Shown one piece after another: positions 53,080-63,069 of a stretch of 64,000 nt of DNA. Origin of the DNA: Anastrepha obliqua (lineage: Eukaryota > Arthropoda > Insecta > Diptera > Tephritidae). The position numbers were made by a program, and so were the translations under genes. Positions within the stretch are counted from its first letter, which is position 1. The number at the start of each line of letters is the position of its first letter. The notes under the pieces were generated by a model. The model worked only from the letters and a program-made list of their open reading frames with translations, had not been told where the DNA came from and did not search any database. The stretch covers positions 372,001 to 436,000 of the forward strand of contig NC_072896.1 in the NCBI RefSeq assembly GCF_027943255.1, written 5' to 3'.

Positions 53080-53460
53080 AATCAAGAGTTCAATCCCCGA
53101 TACACAACAAAGACCGTAAATCGTGGTGGGGGTATCTTGAAAGTTTGAACGAATTGTACCACTGGAAAACACGTGCACGCGATAGAGCAGGGTCCCCATA
53201 GGTTGTCTGCAACATTTTTAAGGCGTCTGAAGCCGAAATTTTGTTGGAATAACAAAATTTCAAACAAATTCTTTGTTCAACTTGAATTTCCATCGTTAAA
53301 TTCGAAGAACACACTCGAGCTTGACTTGTTTACAGTAGCACAGAAAACAAACTATGTGACATATCACGCTGAAATTTGCCATGTAAGCTTATAACAGTCC
53401 TACCAAAAAATAAAAAATCTATTTTTGCCATATGTCATCCGCGGACCGTTTTATTGATAC
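53080..53460 (-). pseudogene. Mariner-family transposase N-terminal fossil
   Basis: On the minus strand, residues RICLKFCYSNKISASDALK, then MLQTTYGDPALSRARVFQWY, match the N-terminal helix-turn-helix of a mariner subgroup (pattern QR..IKF...GK.A.ET..ML...YG...LS...VFEWH..F). The frame ends soon after and no catalytic domain follows. The flank at 53400-53460 (ATGTCATCCGCGGACCG) may be part of the element end. Confidence 0.7.
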
Positions 53461-53815
53461 CGTCTTGTTCATATTTGAGTAGAAGGTACTAATCAGGTAA
53501 GAAATTCATAAACAAACTTAACCAACTTGAACTTAACTAATTTGTATTTTTCTCGCAGATCGATAAAAGTTACGTTATTTCAGTGCCCAGTTCAAAATGC
53601 AATAAATTCCAATTTCGAACTCCTTATAGGTAATTGTATATATTGTTATTTACTTTGGTTTTTTTTTGTTTTTTGCTAACACTAAATAAAAGAATAAATT
53701 CGTGCAAAAATAAATGTTTTACTAGGACATCCAGTAAAAACATCAATGTGGGGAAGTGCGCTACTTCTCCGTCCATGGCTGTATATCTCAATAACAACAA
53801 GACAACCACATACAA

Positions 53816-53975
53816 GGTGGTGTGCTATAGATTCGCTTTAGCCTAAAAATAGCTCGCCAGCAAATTTTTACCTTAAATGATCGAAACAGCTATTCCCAAA
53901 ATATATCAAGTAATCTTGAAGTGCAAAAAAATGTTCACGATTCAAATAATTGCTTTATAAGTTGATGAAGCGGGA
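53816..53975 (+). repeat. Local three-copy repeat, copy B
   Basis: GTGTGCTATAGATTCGC, ACCTTAAATGATCGAAACAG, CTATTCCCAAAATAT, AAGTAATCTTGAAGTGCAAA, TTCACGATTCAAATAATTGC. It is close to copy C over about 120 bp. Confidence 0.6.
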
Positions 53976-54424
53976 CATTGAAATAACAATTTACCTAAAA
54001 AGTGATTAAATCGGATTATTAGTTCACAGCCGAAAGGTGAAGAAAAATATTACAAAAGAACCAGCCTGAAAGGAAAAAATTAACTTTAAAGGAACACATG
54101 TTTGCACTGGAGGGCGTGCCCAGGGTCTCGCTCACTGAACAAAATCGTACGAGAGGTTCATCCAACGAATGTGTATTTATATCAAGTTGAATTCAACATT
54201 TCCATGTATATTGTTTTTTGTAATTCGTTCGAATGTCAAAATGAGGATATACACAAACAAATGAGGCAACAACAAAGAAGCAGAGCATTTTGACATTTCA
54301 ACCAGCAAATCGCAAGATATGTGGGGATAAGCCTTGATATGTATCTTACATCCCTCCTCTACGTTCAGCTGAAATTTGACAATAGCCCCCAAATTGTTGT
54401 TGTTTTAGAATTCATATCACTTTG

Positions 54425-54590
54425 TATGAATTCGCCCTAATCAGACTCGTCAACAATTACCTGACCTTGAGGGGCGTCAAAGATTTTTACGTTAAATTAT
54501 CGAAAGAGCTATTCCCAAAACATATAACGTAATCTTTAAGTGCAAAAAATATTTCACGATTTAGATAATTGCTTTCTAAGTTAGTTAGTT
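54425..54590 (+). repeat. Local three-copy repeat, copy C
   Basis: CAACAATTACCTGACCTTGA, ACGTTAAATTATCGAAAGAG, CTATTCCCAAAACATATAAC, GTAATCTTTAAGTGCAAAAA, TTCACGATTTAGATAATTGC. It matches copy B throughout and copy A in its first half. Confidence 0.6.
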
Positions 54591-55699
54591 AGTGGAAGAC
54601 AAAGACCAGCAAAAGACAAAATACAAAAGACAAAAAAACTAGCCTTAGATGGCTCACTCCATATATACGTCATTTGCTGTTAATCCTTTGGTATGTGTTC
54701 GGCGGTAATTCTGCTTCAATTTGCAAGTTCATTAAAGGTAATGGCAATAGAGCAGCTGATTTGGCGATTGTTGCTTTATTGTCTTGTTTACATTCTCATG
54801 AAAATGTTAACATTAAAACTTACTTTTATAAAAACGAAATACATCTGACTGTTGTTGTTGCCCAAGTGCCACCACCTTCCCACAATGCCCACTCATAAAT
54901 AAGGAAAACAATGCAGGTAGTCTACTCGCGATCAATCACAACAGCTGAGCTTATCGCGAAAATTTTCTATTGTTGGATTTTGCTATAGTTACCTGAGGCC
55001 TCTTCGATTCTCCAAGCATTAACAAGTGACAAATAGGTGAAGCAACTGGTATAAATAAACATATGTTTGTAGTGCTGGAAAAGAGCTACCAGAAATTACA
55101 CTTGTTTGTCAGAAAGTTATACCAGTGTTATGAGGCATAACCAAGGCGAATTGGGTATGGAAGGTGGAGTCTACACTACACAGTTACTTTATTTTTGGCG
55201 ATTTTGAAGAGCCTCACGTAGGGTCCCTTACCCATACAAAGCAAAGGGACAAAACAAATAAGAGGAGGAGAAATTACATAGAAATTCAGTGAAAGGCTTA
55301 GTAGTAGTGTTGTGATTTGTGAGATTTAAACTAAACAAACTAATGAAAACGAAGTGACGCGTGTTAAATTGTGAAAGTATCAATAAATATATGCCTTTAT
55401 GCGGAAGACGCGGGAGCAAGAAAGTGTGTGCGTATAATTTCTTGTACACATGTGGTTGTTTCCATTGCTTCACAAACAAGTAATTTCCTTTCCTTTGGTT
55501 CGTGTATTCATAGGCTCCGACGACACGGCGAAATACGCAACCTTTTATTCTATCTTCCTGGAGGTATAACCACACTCGCTAGCGGCGAATCTTGCACAAT
55601 AACTTTGTTGCTTTTTTCACCTGCAAATTTTTCGTCAAGTGAGAAGAGCCCAGAGATAGCGAGCAGAGAAGTAGCACAAATTTCAAAAAATTATCAAAT

Positions 55700-55815
55700 A
55701 TTCAACTTTTTAATCAGAGTTTTTAGAAAACTTCCAATAACACAGTTTTATATAGCCCATTCAGTTTTAGTACAATAAATTGTAAGTTAGAATTCGCTCA
55801 AAATCGGGTTGATTT
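55700..55815 (+). repeat. Unrecognised dispersed repeat, copy 4
   Basis: CAACTTTTTAATCAGAGTTT, CAGTTTTATATAGCCCATTC, AGTTTTAGTACAATAAATTG, then CGCTCAAAATCGGGTTGATT. It matches the minus strand of 12950-13070 and 13803-13925 over about 115 bp. Confidence 0.6.
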
Positions 55816-55979
55816 TTGCCATTGTCAAAAATGAATAGAAGGGTACTGAAATATGATATATGAAATGAGACCAAATGAGATCTTTGCTTGAAGCTCTATT
55901 TGCTGCGCTTTTGATAGGAGGAATTGAACACTATTGTCTTTTATTTAATTTCATTTGGTTTAAGATAAAAACGTTACTT

Positions 55980-56105
55980 CTTCGCTTTGGTTCTACGTAA
56001 CCGGAACGACCTGGATTTATATCCGGCCAAGGACTGCTACTTCAGCAGCATTCCCCGTATATGTATAGGGAATGTTTATGCTGCTACATCAACAACAACA
56101 ACAAA
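55980..56105 (+). repeat. Hairpin-bearing dispersed-repeat end with (CAA)n tail
   Basis: A relatively GC-rich block (TTCTACGTAACCGGAACGAC, TATATCCGGCCAAGGACTGC) runs into an inverted repeat: AGCAGCATTCCCCGTATA faces TATAGGGAATG..ATGCTGCT. It ends in a (CAA)n run at 56089-56105. A structured end plus a short-repeat tail fits the 3' terminus of a non-LTR retrotransposon or SINE common in flies; the exact family is not assigned. Confidence 0.5.
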
Positions 56106-57400
56106 TCTCGGCCGGAGCGCTACCTGCGAAATTATTCAAGTGTACGAAATTTGAAAGGTAGGCGAGTGATAATGCTAAAACTACAAAGGATTGAAACTCT
56201 TGAAAATACAGGCTATCGACAATGGGAAAACCTAAAGAAATGCTTACAAATAGAGGTAATTAGAGTAGCAGTTGCATAAAAATAGAAAAAGGTTCAAAAC
56301 CACTGAATTATCGACGGGCGCAACCATAACAGTAAAAATTTAGATTTATGTTGTCTGCCTGTGCTTTCATGTTTTATCTTGTATATTTGTACTATTCAAA
56401 TTCGCAATATCTTTTCACAGCTTCTAGGAACATCATGATTCAAAAATGTTTTATGTAATATTCAATATGGTTAACATCTCTGTTTCCTTTTTCCTTGAAC
56501 GAATCGTCTGATTGTTATGGCAAAGCCAGCCTGAATTGGGCCAGCACCTTTAATCACTGCGAACGTTATTCTCATGGATAACTAGATGTGCAACTCTCTC
56601 ATTTTATGTGAAAGCGCACTCGGGAAGTCGTTTGGAATGCTTGGCAGCAAACAAAATGACGAGTTGCCAGAAATAAGGCGGCAGCAAGGGGAATGTTTAG
56701 TTATAGTGGACGGAAGTGCAGGATCAGGGAGTGTGACATCTAAAACCCCCATACAATAGAAAGAGCCGCCCTCCAAACTTTAAGAAAAGTCTGCTATCTA
56801 CACACTAACGCATCTCCAGACCCTTTGAAAATGGCCGTTTGAAAATGGCATTTTGGCATAGAAAATGTGAAGTTACCAAAAAGCCCAACGAACAAAAACC
56901 ATTTCATGTACTCGTATATATAGAGTCCGCCATATAACTTTACGGAATTAAAAATGTTATAAAGAAGAAACTACTCAATATTTTTTCAAACTGTTTTTTT
57001 ATTTTGAAGTTCAATCCTTCCGGTTAATGATGGAACACAACTTCATACATATGGCTGCCTCGGATTGTCGGGTAAATTCTCCAAAATTTATAGTTACTAC
57101 AATCTAAATTTCCAATATAAATTGTTCCGCGATGGCTAAAAAGAGGATCATTTTAGCACCCTTCATTTGATATAACATAAATACATATATATTTTGTTAT
57201 AAGAAATTCCACACATATAATATAAATAAACGAACCATGCCGCTGTCTAATATCAATAAAGCTTACTGGGATTTTGCTAGCTTTCTTTTATCTCTTATTC
57301 TTCGTGCCTACATATTTCTAGTTTGACAGCTCAACTCCTCCAATTAATTTGCATATGCGAAGGGTGATTTTCAAAGCGACTTTATTTAAAAAATTGATAT
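56106..57400. other. Intergenic DNA, nothing firmly recognised
   Basis: The stretch 56500-56800 is less AT-rich with a frame on each strand but no family match. 56920-57130 contains TGAAGTTCAATCCTTCCGG and similar sequence that may be a decayed transposon; I cannot place it. Confidence 0.3.
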
Positions 57401-57482
57401 TAGTTAGTTTAAACTAAACCAATATAAAAAGTAATAACAAATAGTTAGTTTAAACTAAACCAATATAAAAAGTAATAGCAAA
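57401..57482. repeat. Two-unit 41-bp tandem duplication
   Basis: The unit starting TAGTTAGTTTAAACTAAACC and ending AAAAAGTAATARCAAA occurs at 57401-57441 and 57442-57482 with a single difference. Each unit contains the palindrome TTAGTTTAAACTAA. It directly abuts the presumed left end of the pogo-like element. Confidence 0.85.
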
Positions 57483-58890
57483 TAGAGTAGAATGGGGTAA
57501 GATAGGTATGGGGGCACAATAAGTAGGTGGGGTTTTCGTCGCACTGTTTTTGCAGAGATCACTCGTCTTATGTGAATTGAATACGTGGTGGGGAACAACG
57601 TTCGCGACTGTCATTTCGGCCGTCACCATTGATTAGATATCCTAGTTCTGGCGTCGTTTAGTTTTTTGTGAGCTTTTCTCCGACATAGCATTTTTTTATC
57701 CTACGGTGCAGTGCATTTAATGTATGTAAATATTTGTCAGGTGAGTTTTATTTTACGTAGAAAATAATGCTGAACATGAATAATGTGTTGGTTTTTTGAT
57801 ATTTTTGTTTTTTAAAAAAATATCGACACTAACATAAAACATGTGCTTGGGGGCAGTATAGGTCAGCCGTCTGGGGGCATTATAGGTCACTACTTTTAAT
57901 TGAATAAAATAAATTTTAATTGTTTTTGCAGCAAAATGGTGCGTAATTATGTGCGAAAAACGCCGAAACGAAGTGAAGAGGACGTAAAAAACGCAATCGC
58001 GGCAGTCAGAGATGGCGCTAGTGTTCGATCAGCCTCTAAACAATTTAAAATTCCGTTCGAAGCACTTCAAAAATTATGCGATTCGATCCAGTGCTGAAAA
58101 AACTTTGCTCATAATGGATAACCACGAATCTCACATGACAATTGCTGGATTAGACTTTTATAAGAATAATAATATTAAAGTATTAACTCTACTTCCGCAC
58201 ACCAGCCATCGTTTGCAGCCTCTCGATAGAGGAGTATTTGGGCCGCTCAAAACTTATTTTGACCATTCCTGCAAGGCGTGGATGTTAAATCATTCCGGCA
58301 TTCCTATTACCATCGACCGAATAGCTGAACTGGTAGCTGAACACTTGTTGAAAGGTGCTTCCAGCATGAATATCATCGCTGGATTCAGATCAACTGGCAT
58401 TTGGCCATTTTATCGCGACATTTTTTCGGAAGATGATTTCACGCCAGCATTCGTAACTGATCGTCCGTACGAGAACGAACCAGATCAAGAGGCTGGTCCA
58501 TCGATTGCTCATCAAGAGACTGGTCCATCGAATGCCCATCAAGAGCCATTTTTATCGAATGCCGATCAAGAGCCAGATCGATCGAATCTCGACCTATTAA
58601 TTCCAATTGAGGACATTCGGCCGTTTCCTAAAGCTCACTGCGCAAACCATCAAATCGAGGCCGGAAGCGACGTATAGCTGCACTTCTCATAGATGCAGTG
58701 ATGCTAGAGTCATTACGCGCTGAGCAAGCAGCTGCAGCTCAGAAGAAATCAGACGCGGAAGCAAAAAAACAATCTGCCGCCGAAAGAAAAAAAGAAAGAG
58801 AGGCTGCAAAGAGGCAGAAGCTCATACAAAAGCGCCAAAAATTGACCAAAGAAGAGAAGAAAAATGAATTAAAGAAAAATTCCTAACTTT
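57483..58890 (+). pseudogene. Pogo/jerky-like transposase gene, internally deleted and frameshifted
   Basis: The 5' part starts at an ATG near 57936, reading MVRNYVRKTPKRSEEDVKNA, then DGASVRSASKQFKIPFEAL. This is a psq-type helix-turn-helix typical of pogo-superfamily proteins. Around 58080 the frame changes and the sequence jumps straight to the second catalytic Asp block LLIMDNHESH, then LPHTSHRLQPLDRGVFGPLK and the C-terminal GFRSTGIWPF pattern. The first Asp and all sequence between are missing. A second frameshift near 58640 moves the reading to a Lys/Glu/Ala-rich C-terminal coiled coil (about 58698-58886). Upstream, GGGGCA..ATAGGTCA-type motifs repeat at 57847 and 57874. The likely left end is AGTAGAATGGGGTAAGATAGG-like sequence near 57486; no right inverted end was found. 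Confidence 0.78.
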
Positions 58891-59129
58891 TATAACATAA
58901 TCAGAGAGTAGGATGAAAGTAAAGATAAAAATAAGAGGGTGATTTCCTTCGATGTTGCATCAGAAGCTAAAGTAATAAAAACTAAACATTTTGACAGGGG
59001 TTTCAAGATAAAGAGTTTTGCATGTATTTGTTATTGATTTTGAGAAATTGTAAATGTTCCTGATTCGCAGCCAACTGCCTCGCCCACAATAATTCGTAAG
59101 AGCTATTTTAGCCAAAACTTAGACTTCAG

Positions 59130-59870
59130 CTAGACTTCAAACTTAGGGGCTGTTTTTTTTTGTCGGGACAACTAGCCAGTGCAGTACACAGACAATAATT
59201 AAGTCCATTGTTCTACACTTGCATTCTCTTTTAATTTTCTTTAAATCTACATGATGAAAACACCAAATTAAGAAAAACATTTTTCTAATAGCGGTCGCCC
59301 CTCGGCAGGCAATGACAAACCTCTGCCGTTCGGAGTCGGCTTGAAACTGTAGGTCCCTCCATTTGTGGAACAACATCAAGACGCACACCACAAATAGGAG
59401 GAGGAGCTCGGCCAAACACCTAACAGAAGTGTACGCGCCAATTATTTATTTTTTTTTTAAATCTACACGATCTCCGAAGAAATCTGAGTAGATCTTGCGT
59501 TGCCAAGGAGCCAAGATGGTCACTTCTTAACACATCAGTGCCAAAGACCTCTAATGATAATCTGATTCGAGCGAAGGCGGGGCAGACGCACAGGAAGTGG
59601 TCCGCGTCGCATCCTCCTCTTTACAAGCTAGGCAGAGTACACTGTCTGAGATGCCCAACCTTTCCATGTGCTTCGCTAACAGAAAGTGACCCATCATCAG
59701 TCCTACCAGCGGTTTGCGACAGTCGATCAGATATGACAGGTAACATCAGTTCAGTCCATCTGCAGCCTCTCTCAGCCCGTCAAGCTCGCTTGTGGGTTGT
59801 AGTTACCCATTTGCTTACCCATCTTAGCTAAGGAGTCAGAGGTCTCGTTACCCACGATTATGCATCGCTA
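59130..59870 (-). pseudogene. LINE 3' end (RNase H to C-terminal region), interrupted by a SINE
   Basis: Minus-strand frames, in pieces, read GNETSDSLAKMGK, then a GHFLLAKHMERLGISDSV / CLACKEED zinc-knuckle-like part, then DHFLCVCPAFARIRLS, LEVFGTDVLRSDHLGS and TQDLLRFLRRSCRF. This order matches the RNase H end and C-terminal tail of an arthropod non-LTR retrotransposon (I/LOA/R1-like groups). Frameshifts and stops make it non-functional. The SINE at 59240-59471 splits its 3' end. After the SINE the LINE 3' UTR continues to about 59130 with AATGGACTTAATTATTGTCT and an A run. Confidence 0.65.
59240..59471 (+). repeat. 5'-truncated SINE with 16-bp TSD, inserted in the LINE
   Basis: The tRNA-like head is missing. 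The copy starts near GAAAACACCAAATTAAG, keeps CGGTCGCCCCTCGGCAGGCA and the 3' body, and ends GTACGCGCCAATTATTTATT with a T run. The flanks TTTAAATCTACATGAT (59240-59255) and TTTAAATCTACACGAT (59456-59471) match at 15 of 16 positions. An internal ~42-bp segment (normally holding TCTGCCATGAAAAAGCTCC) is also missing. Confidence 0.85.
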
Positions 59871-59871
59871 A

Positions 59872-60542
59872 TGTTCGCTTTGACACGCTTCCATTTGTAA
59901 AAAAATATATGGCAGCAGGATTCTCTCACGGCTCTCAATTTACGTAAAATACATAACTTAGGAATCTGGGAGCTTTGACATGATTTTACATAACTTAGGC
60001 CAATCTACCTTACCTATTCCTGGTTCACCTACGCCACTTAACTTAAGACATATAGAGAGCTATAGGTGCAATGGAAACTAAATTCCAAAACTGAGAATGC
60101 ATACAGAGAATAATGAGAGACTGTTTCTGTTATAATATGATAGGTTACCCCCAAAGATAAGCCCGAAGTTTGTAGATTTCGGGTTTGAGAGAATCGTCAA
60201 CTGTTTCCACTGCGTATTTGTTGGAAATTATGTGTAAACTGTAATTCGTTTGTCTCATTCTTGTGTATGTATATCTAAACTTTAGACCCAGGCAGCCAGC
60301 CCGATATTGACGAGCTGAAAACCTGCAAGCATGTTTCGATTATAATGCAATAACAAAAGTTTTCTCATCTTAATGAACACTTTGGTACCATGTAATATTA
60401 AAACGCGTGTAAATCCAACACAAACAGGCTGTGAAGGATGGATGTATTTGTGTGGGATTTAACAAGAGTTTTGGCTGCTGGTAGCGCTTAAACAGGCTAG
60501 CGGCAGCAAACTAAAAAGTAAGCTGTAGTGGAAGCGCAACAT
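59872..60542. other. Intergenic DNA, nothing recognised
   Basis: No frame longer than chance and no repeat shared with the rest of the window. Confidence 0.4.
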
Positions 60543-61473
60543 TACTTAGTTTTGCCATAAGTTTTGTTAGAAGTTAAGTCCGTTATAGATATGAAATTAA
60601 AATATTTTTTTAATGAAGTTAGTTTCATTTATGTAAATATTAAATTTTCACAAGCCATTTTCTTTTATACAAGCCTTCAAACGATTAGGCCATTCAGCTC
60701 TTACAGCACGCACGGTTTCCATTGAAGTTGCTGGTCGAACCAAGGATTATTTTAGACTCTACAAATTTTTTTGAGGTCTTCGACACAGAAATCTGACCAC
60801 AAACTATAGTTCAATGGGTTTAGATCTGGGCTTCCAGACGGATAATCTTCTGCGCCTATGAATGCAGAAATATTGATGTTTAGCCACTGTTGGCTTGGAA
60901 TCTTGCTGGAAGATCCAACGCTCTTCATTAAAGAGAGTACTGCTCAACTGCTTCATCACGCCTTCTAAGACATCCTCCTGGTACGCTTTTGCCCGGTCTT
61001 AACCCCTTTTCCGTAGAAATGAAGAGATGTAACGTATTTACCAAACCACTACGGAGGCTGAATGGTAGCCACGCTGAACCCTTCGAACAACATTTTTTGC
61101 CTCTTGAGAAGTTTAGATTTTGTCGTTTTGCTTAATTACTCTTGACATGGATCATGGATACATTCATTCTCCTGAATATGATTTTATGCTTTCTGCAAAT
61201 TCTTTCTCGAACGGCTTTTAAGGCTGCACTGGTTTCTGTCTGCCACTTCAGACGATCGTAAATCTCAATAGCGCTTTTGCCGCATTTTAGTAATGCAATC
61301 ACTGGAATGCAATCTTTCTTAGCTCCCTACTCCGAAATTTGCCACGGAACTGAGTACTTTATGAGAGACAATGCATACGAACAAAAGAAAAAATAACGGA
61401 ACTTTTTTCAGCGGATTTGTTCTCGCCGTATGCATTGTATAATTTGTCATAGAATTTATTGCAAGACTAAGTA
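60543..61473 (-). pseudogene. Mariner-family element with both TIRs, decayed transposase
   Basis: Inverted ends are visible: CTTAGTTTTGCCATAAGTTT from 60545 and, inverted, CTTAGTCTTGCAATAAATTC from 61471. Each is bordered by TA (60543-60544 and 61472-61473), giving a 927-bp element. On the minus strand, frame-shifted pieces read IALLKCGKSAIEIYDRLKW, then AYQEDVLEGVMKQLSSTLF, then RWIFQQDSKP (second catalytic Asp) and EDYPSGSPDLNPLNYSLW. The last residue of the triad, normally Asp in SPDLNPxDY, is Asn here. The C-terminus TVRAVRAEWPNRLKACI follows. It belongs to the mariner/maT-type branch by motif. Several stops and frameshifts make it inactive. Confidence 0.82.
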
Positions 61474-62350
61474 GCTGTTTCCAATCATCGTTTTTTTTTT
61501 CATTAGAAATTACCTAGAATTTTAATTATGCCATTATGCCATTATGCCGCACTGGACTGTATTACCACAATGTGGTAAACACATAAATAGGTAAGTAGAC
61601 ATTTCCAAATTATGATTGATTTCATTAAACATACATATGTATATACAGTAGCGGACATTGAAATCCGGGCATTTGTATAGCGGTCAATTAGAGTTTAATT
61701 GTGACGGTTTAAAAATTGTTTTTTATTGGTTTTTTATGGATTCTGGTTGGTTACTTTTTAAGATGTGCCAACCGTGACAGCAGATGATAATTGCCAGCCT
61801 GGACTCTTACATTCAGTGCTCAGTGTTTTAATCCTGTTTTGTAATATTTTTTAGCCATAGTTTTTTGCTTTAGTTGTAATTATGTACGTGTTCTTCATGC
61901 ATTGCAACATCTACAACTTCGTAATGCTTCTGGCATCGCTGATTGCACTGCTGTTGTTTTTGTTGAGTAATTTCTGTAGTTGATGGTGTGACAGTAGTTG
62001 TTATTCCACTGTCTTGTACAAGGTTTAATGGCTTGTTTTGGTGTCTTTTGTGGTTGAATTTGAAAAAAATTAGCTTTTCTTTTCATTTTCCTCGGCGCTT
62101 GACGCTTTCTCACCATCACAGTAATTGTTTGATTGTAAGTTTGTCCAAACGTTACCTGGCCATAGTTGTTGTTAATGGTTGTTTATAACGAATGCGTTTT
62201 AGAAAAAAAAAATATATATACAAAAAAAAAAACAAAAACGAAACGTTAGACTTTAGTGCCAAACTTTCTTTTCGTTTTTCTCTTTATCTCTCATTCCACC
62301 ATTACCTTCTTGTTTTTTTGGTTTTGGGTTGAATTGCCACGCGCTGTGCT
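61474..62350. other. Spacer with one Tc1-like terminus
   Basis: At about 61648-61700, AGTAGCGGACATTGAAATCC and CGGGCATTTGTATAGCGGTC look like the start of a Tc1-like inverted end. No facing copy exists in the window. At 61895-62190 the minus strand has a frame with KRQAPRKMKRK and Asn/Thr/Gln-rich residues. It might be a lilli 5' exon or chance; there is no decisive support. Confidence 0.3.
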
Positions 62351-63069
62351 TTAAGGGGTAACACCACTCTACACGCGTAAAATAAACACGATTTTTAAAG
62401 AATTTTTTTGTATAGAAAGAAAGGGAAAACAATCACTCAGATTTGGGAAGTTATTACTTATATACTAAAATACAAAACTACAAAGTTTGATCGAAAAATG
62501 TTACAAAATGGCGGCATTGGAGACATTTTTGTAATGTGGTTTCTCTTGAAGGAGCTCCGCGGCACGCAGCACAGAGGGTGCAAATTTTAATCTGGAACAA
62601 GGAAATTTATTTTTTCTTAATCTAGATAAGAATAGCTAGAGAAACACGTAGGGGATTTAAAAAATATTTATTTTTGTGGAATTAGCAAGCATTTGAAGAA
62701 AAAAACTCTATTTTGGACTAAAAAAACGGCACTTAAATAATTATAACAATCGTTTAAATTAATCTATCGAAAATCCCCTACGCTCTTCTCTTAAGAAGGT
62801 TATTTTACAGACGTAGTGAAAAACCTGATTAAAAATATTTAAAATTGTTTGAGTTATGCTGCGTGCCAATTTCAGTAAAGTTTGGAAATTTGGAGAAATC
62901 GTTAGGTAGCAGTCACTAACGCTTGGTTAAAATCTTAAAATATTTATGAAATAAACTTCGGTAACGTATAAAACTTTTTGTTCTGTATTTTAAAAGGTTC
63001 AAAGAATTTTTTAAGCTTATAAAAAAAAAATCAATTTTTTGAAATTTCTACAGTGGTGTTACCCCTTAA
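62351..63069. mobile_element. TTAA-flanked MITE, family B
   Basis: Ends GGGGTAACACCACTCTACA (from 62355) and, inverted, GGGGTAACACCACTGTAGA (up to 63065). Each is bordered by TTAA (62351-62354 and 63066-63069). The 711-bp interior is AT-rich and non-coding. The frame at 62408-62590 has no family match. A solo copy of the same end lies at 36737-36758. Confidence 0.78.

Larger units (their letters stand above)
53461..55699. other. Upstream of lilli: spacer with local repeats, no gene seen
   Basis: Contains copies B and C of the local repeat, listed separately, and a second AAGGCGAATTGGG motif near 55140 that echoes 52370. Frames in this stretch are short and have no family signal. Confidence 0.35.

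Noticed and set aside
61895..62190. Minus-strand frame with KRQAPRKMKRK as a lilli 5' exon
   Set aside because: Position and strand would fit, but there is no conserved lilli motif and no splice pair that can be tied to 52037.
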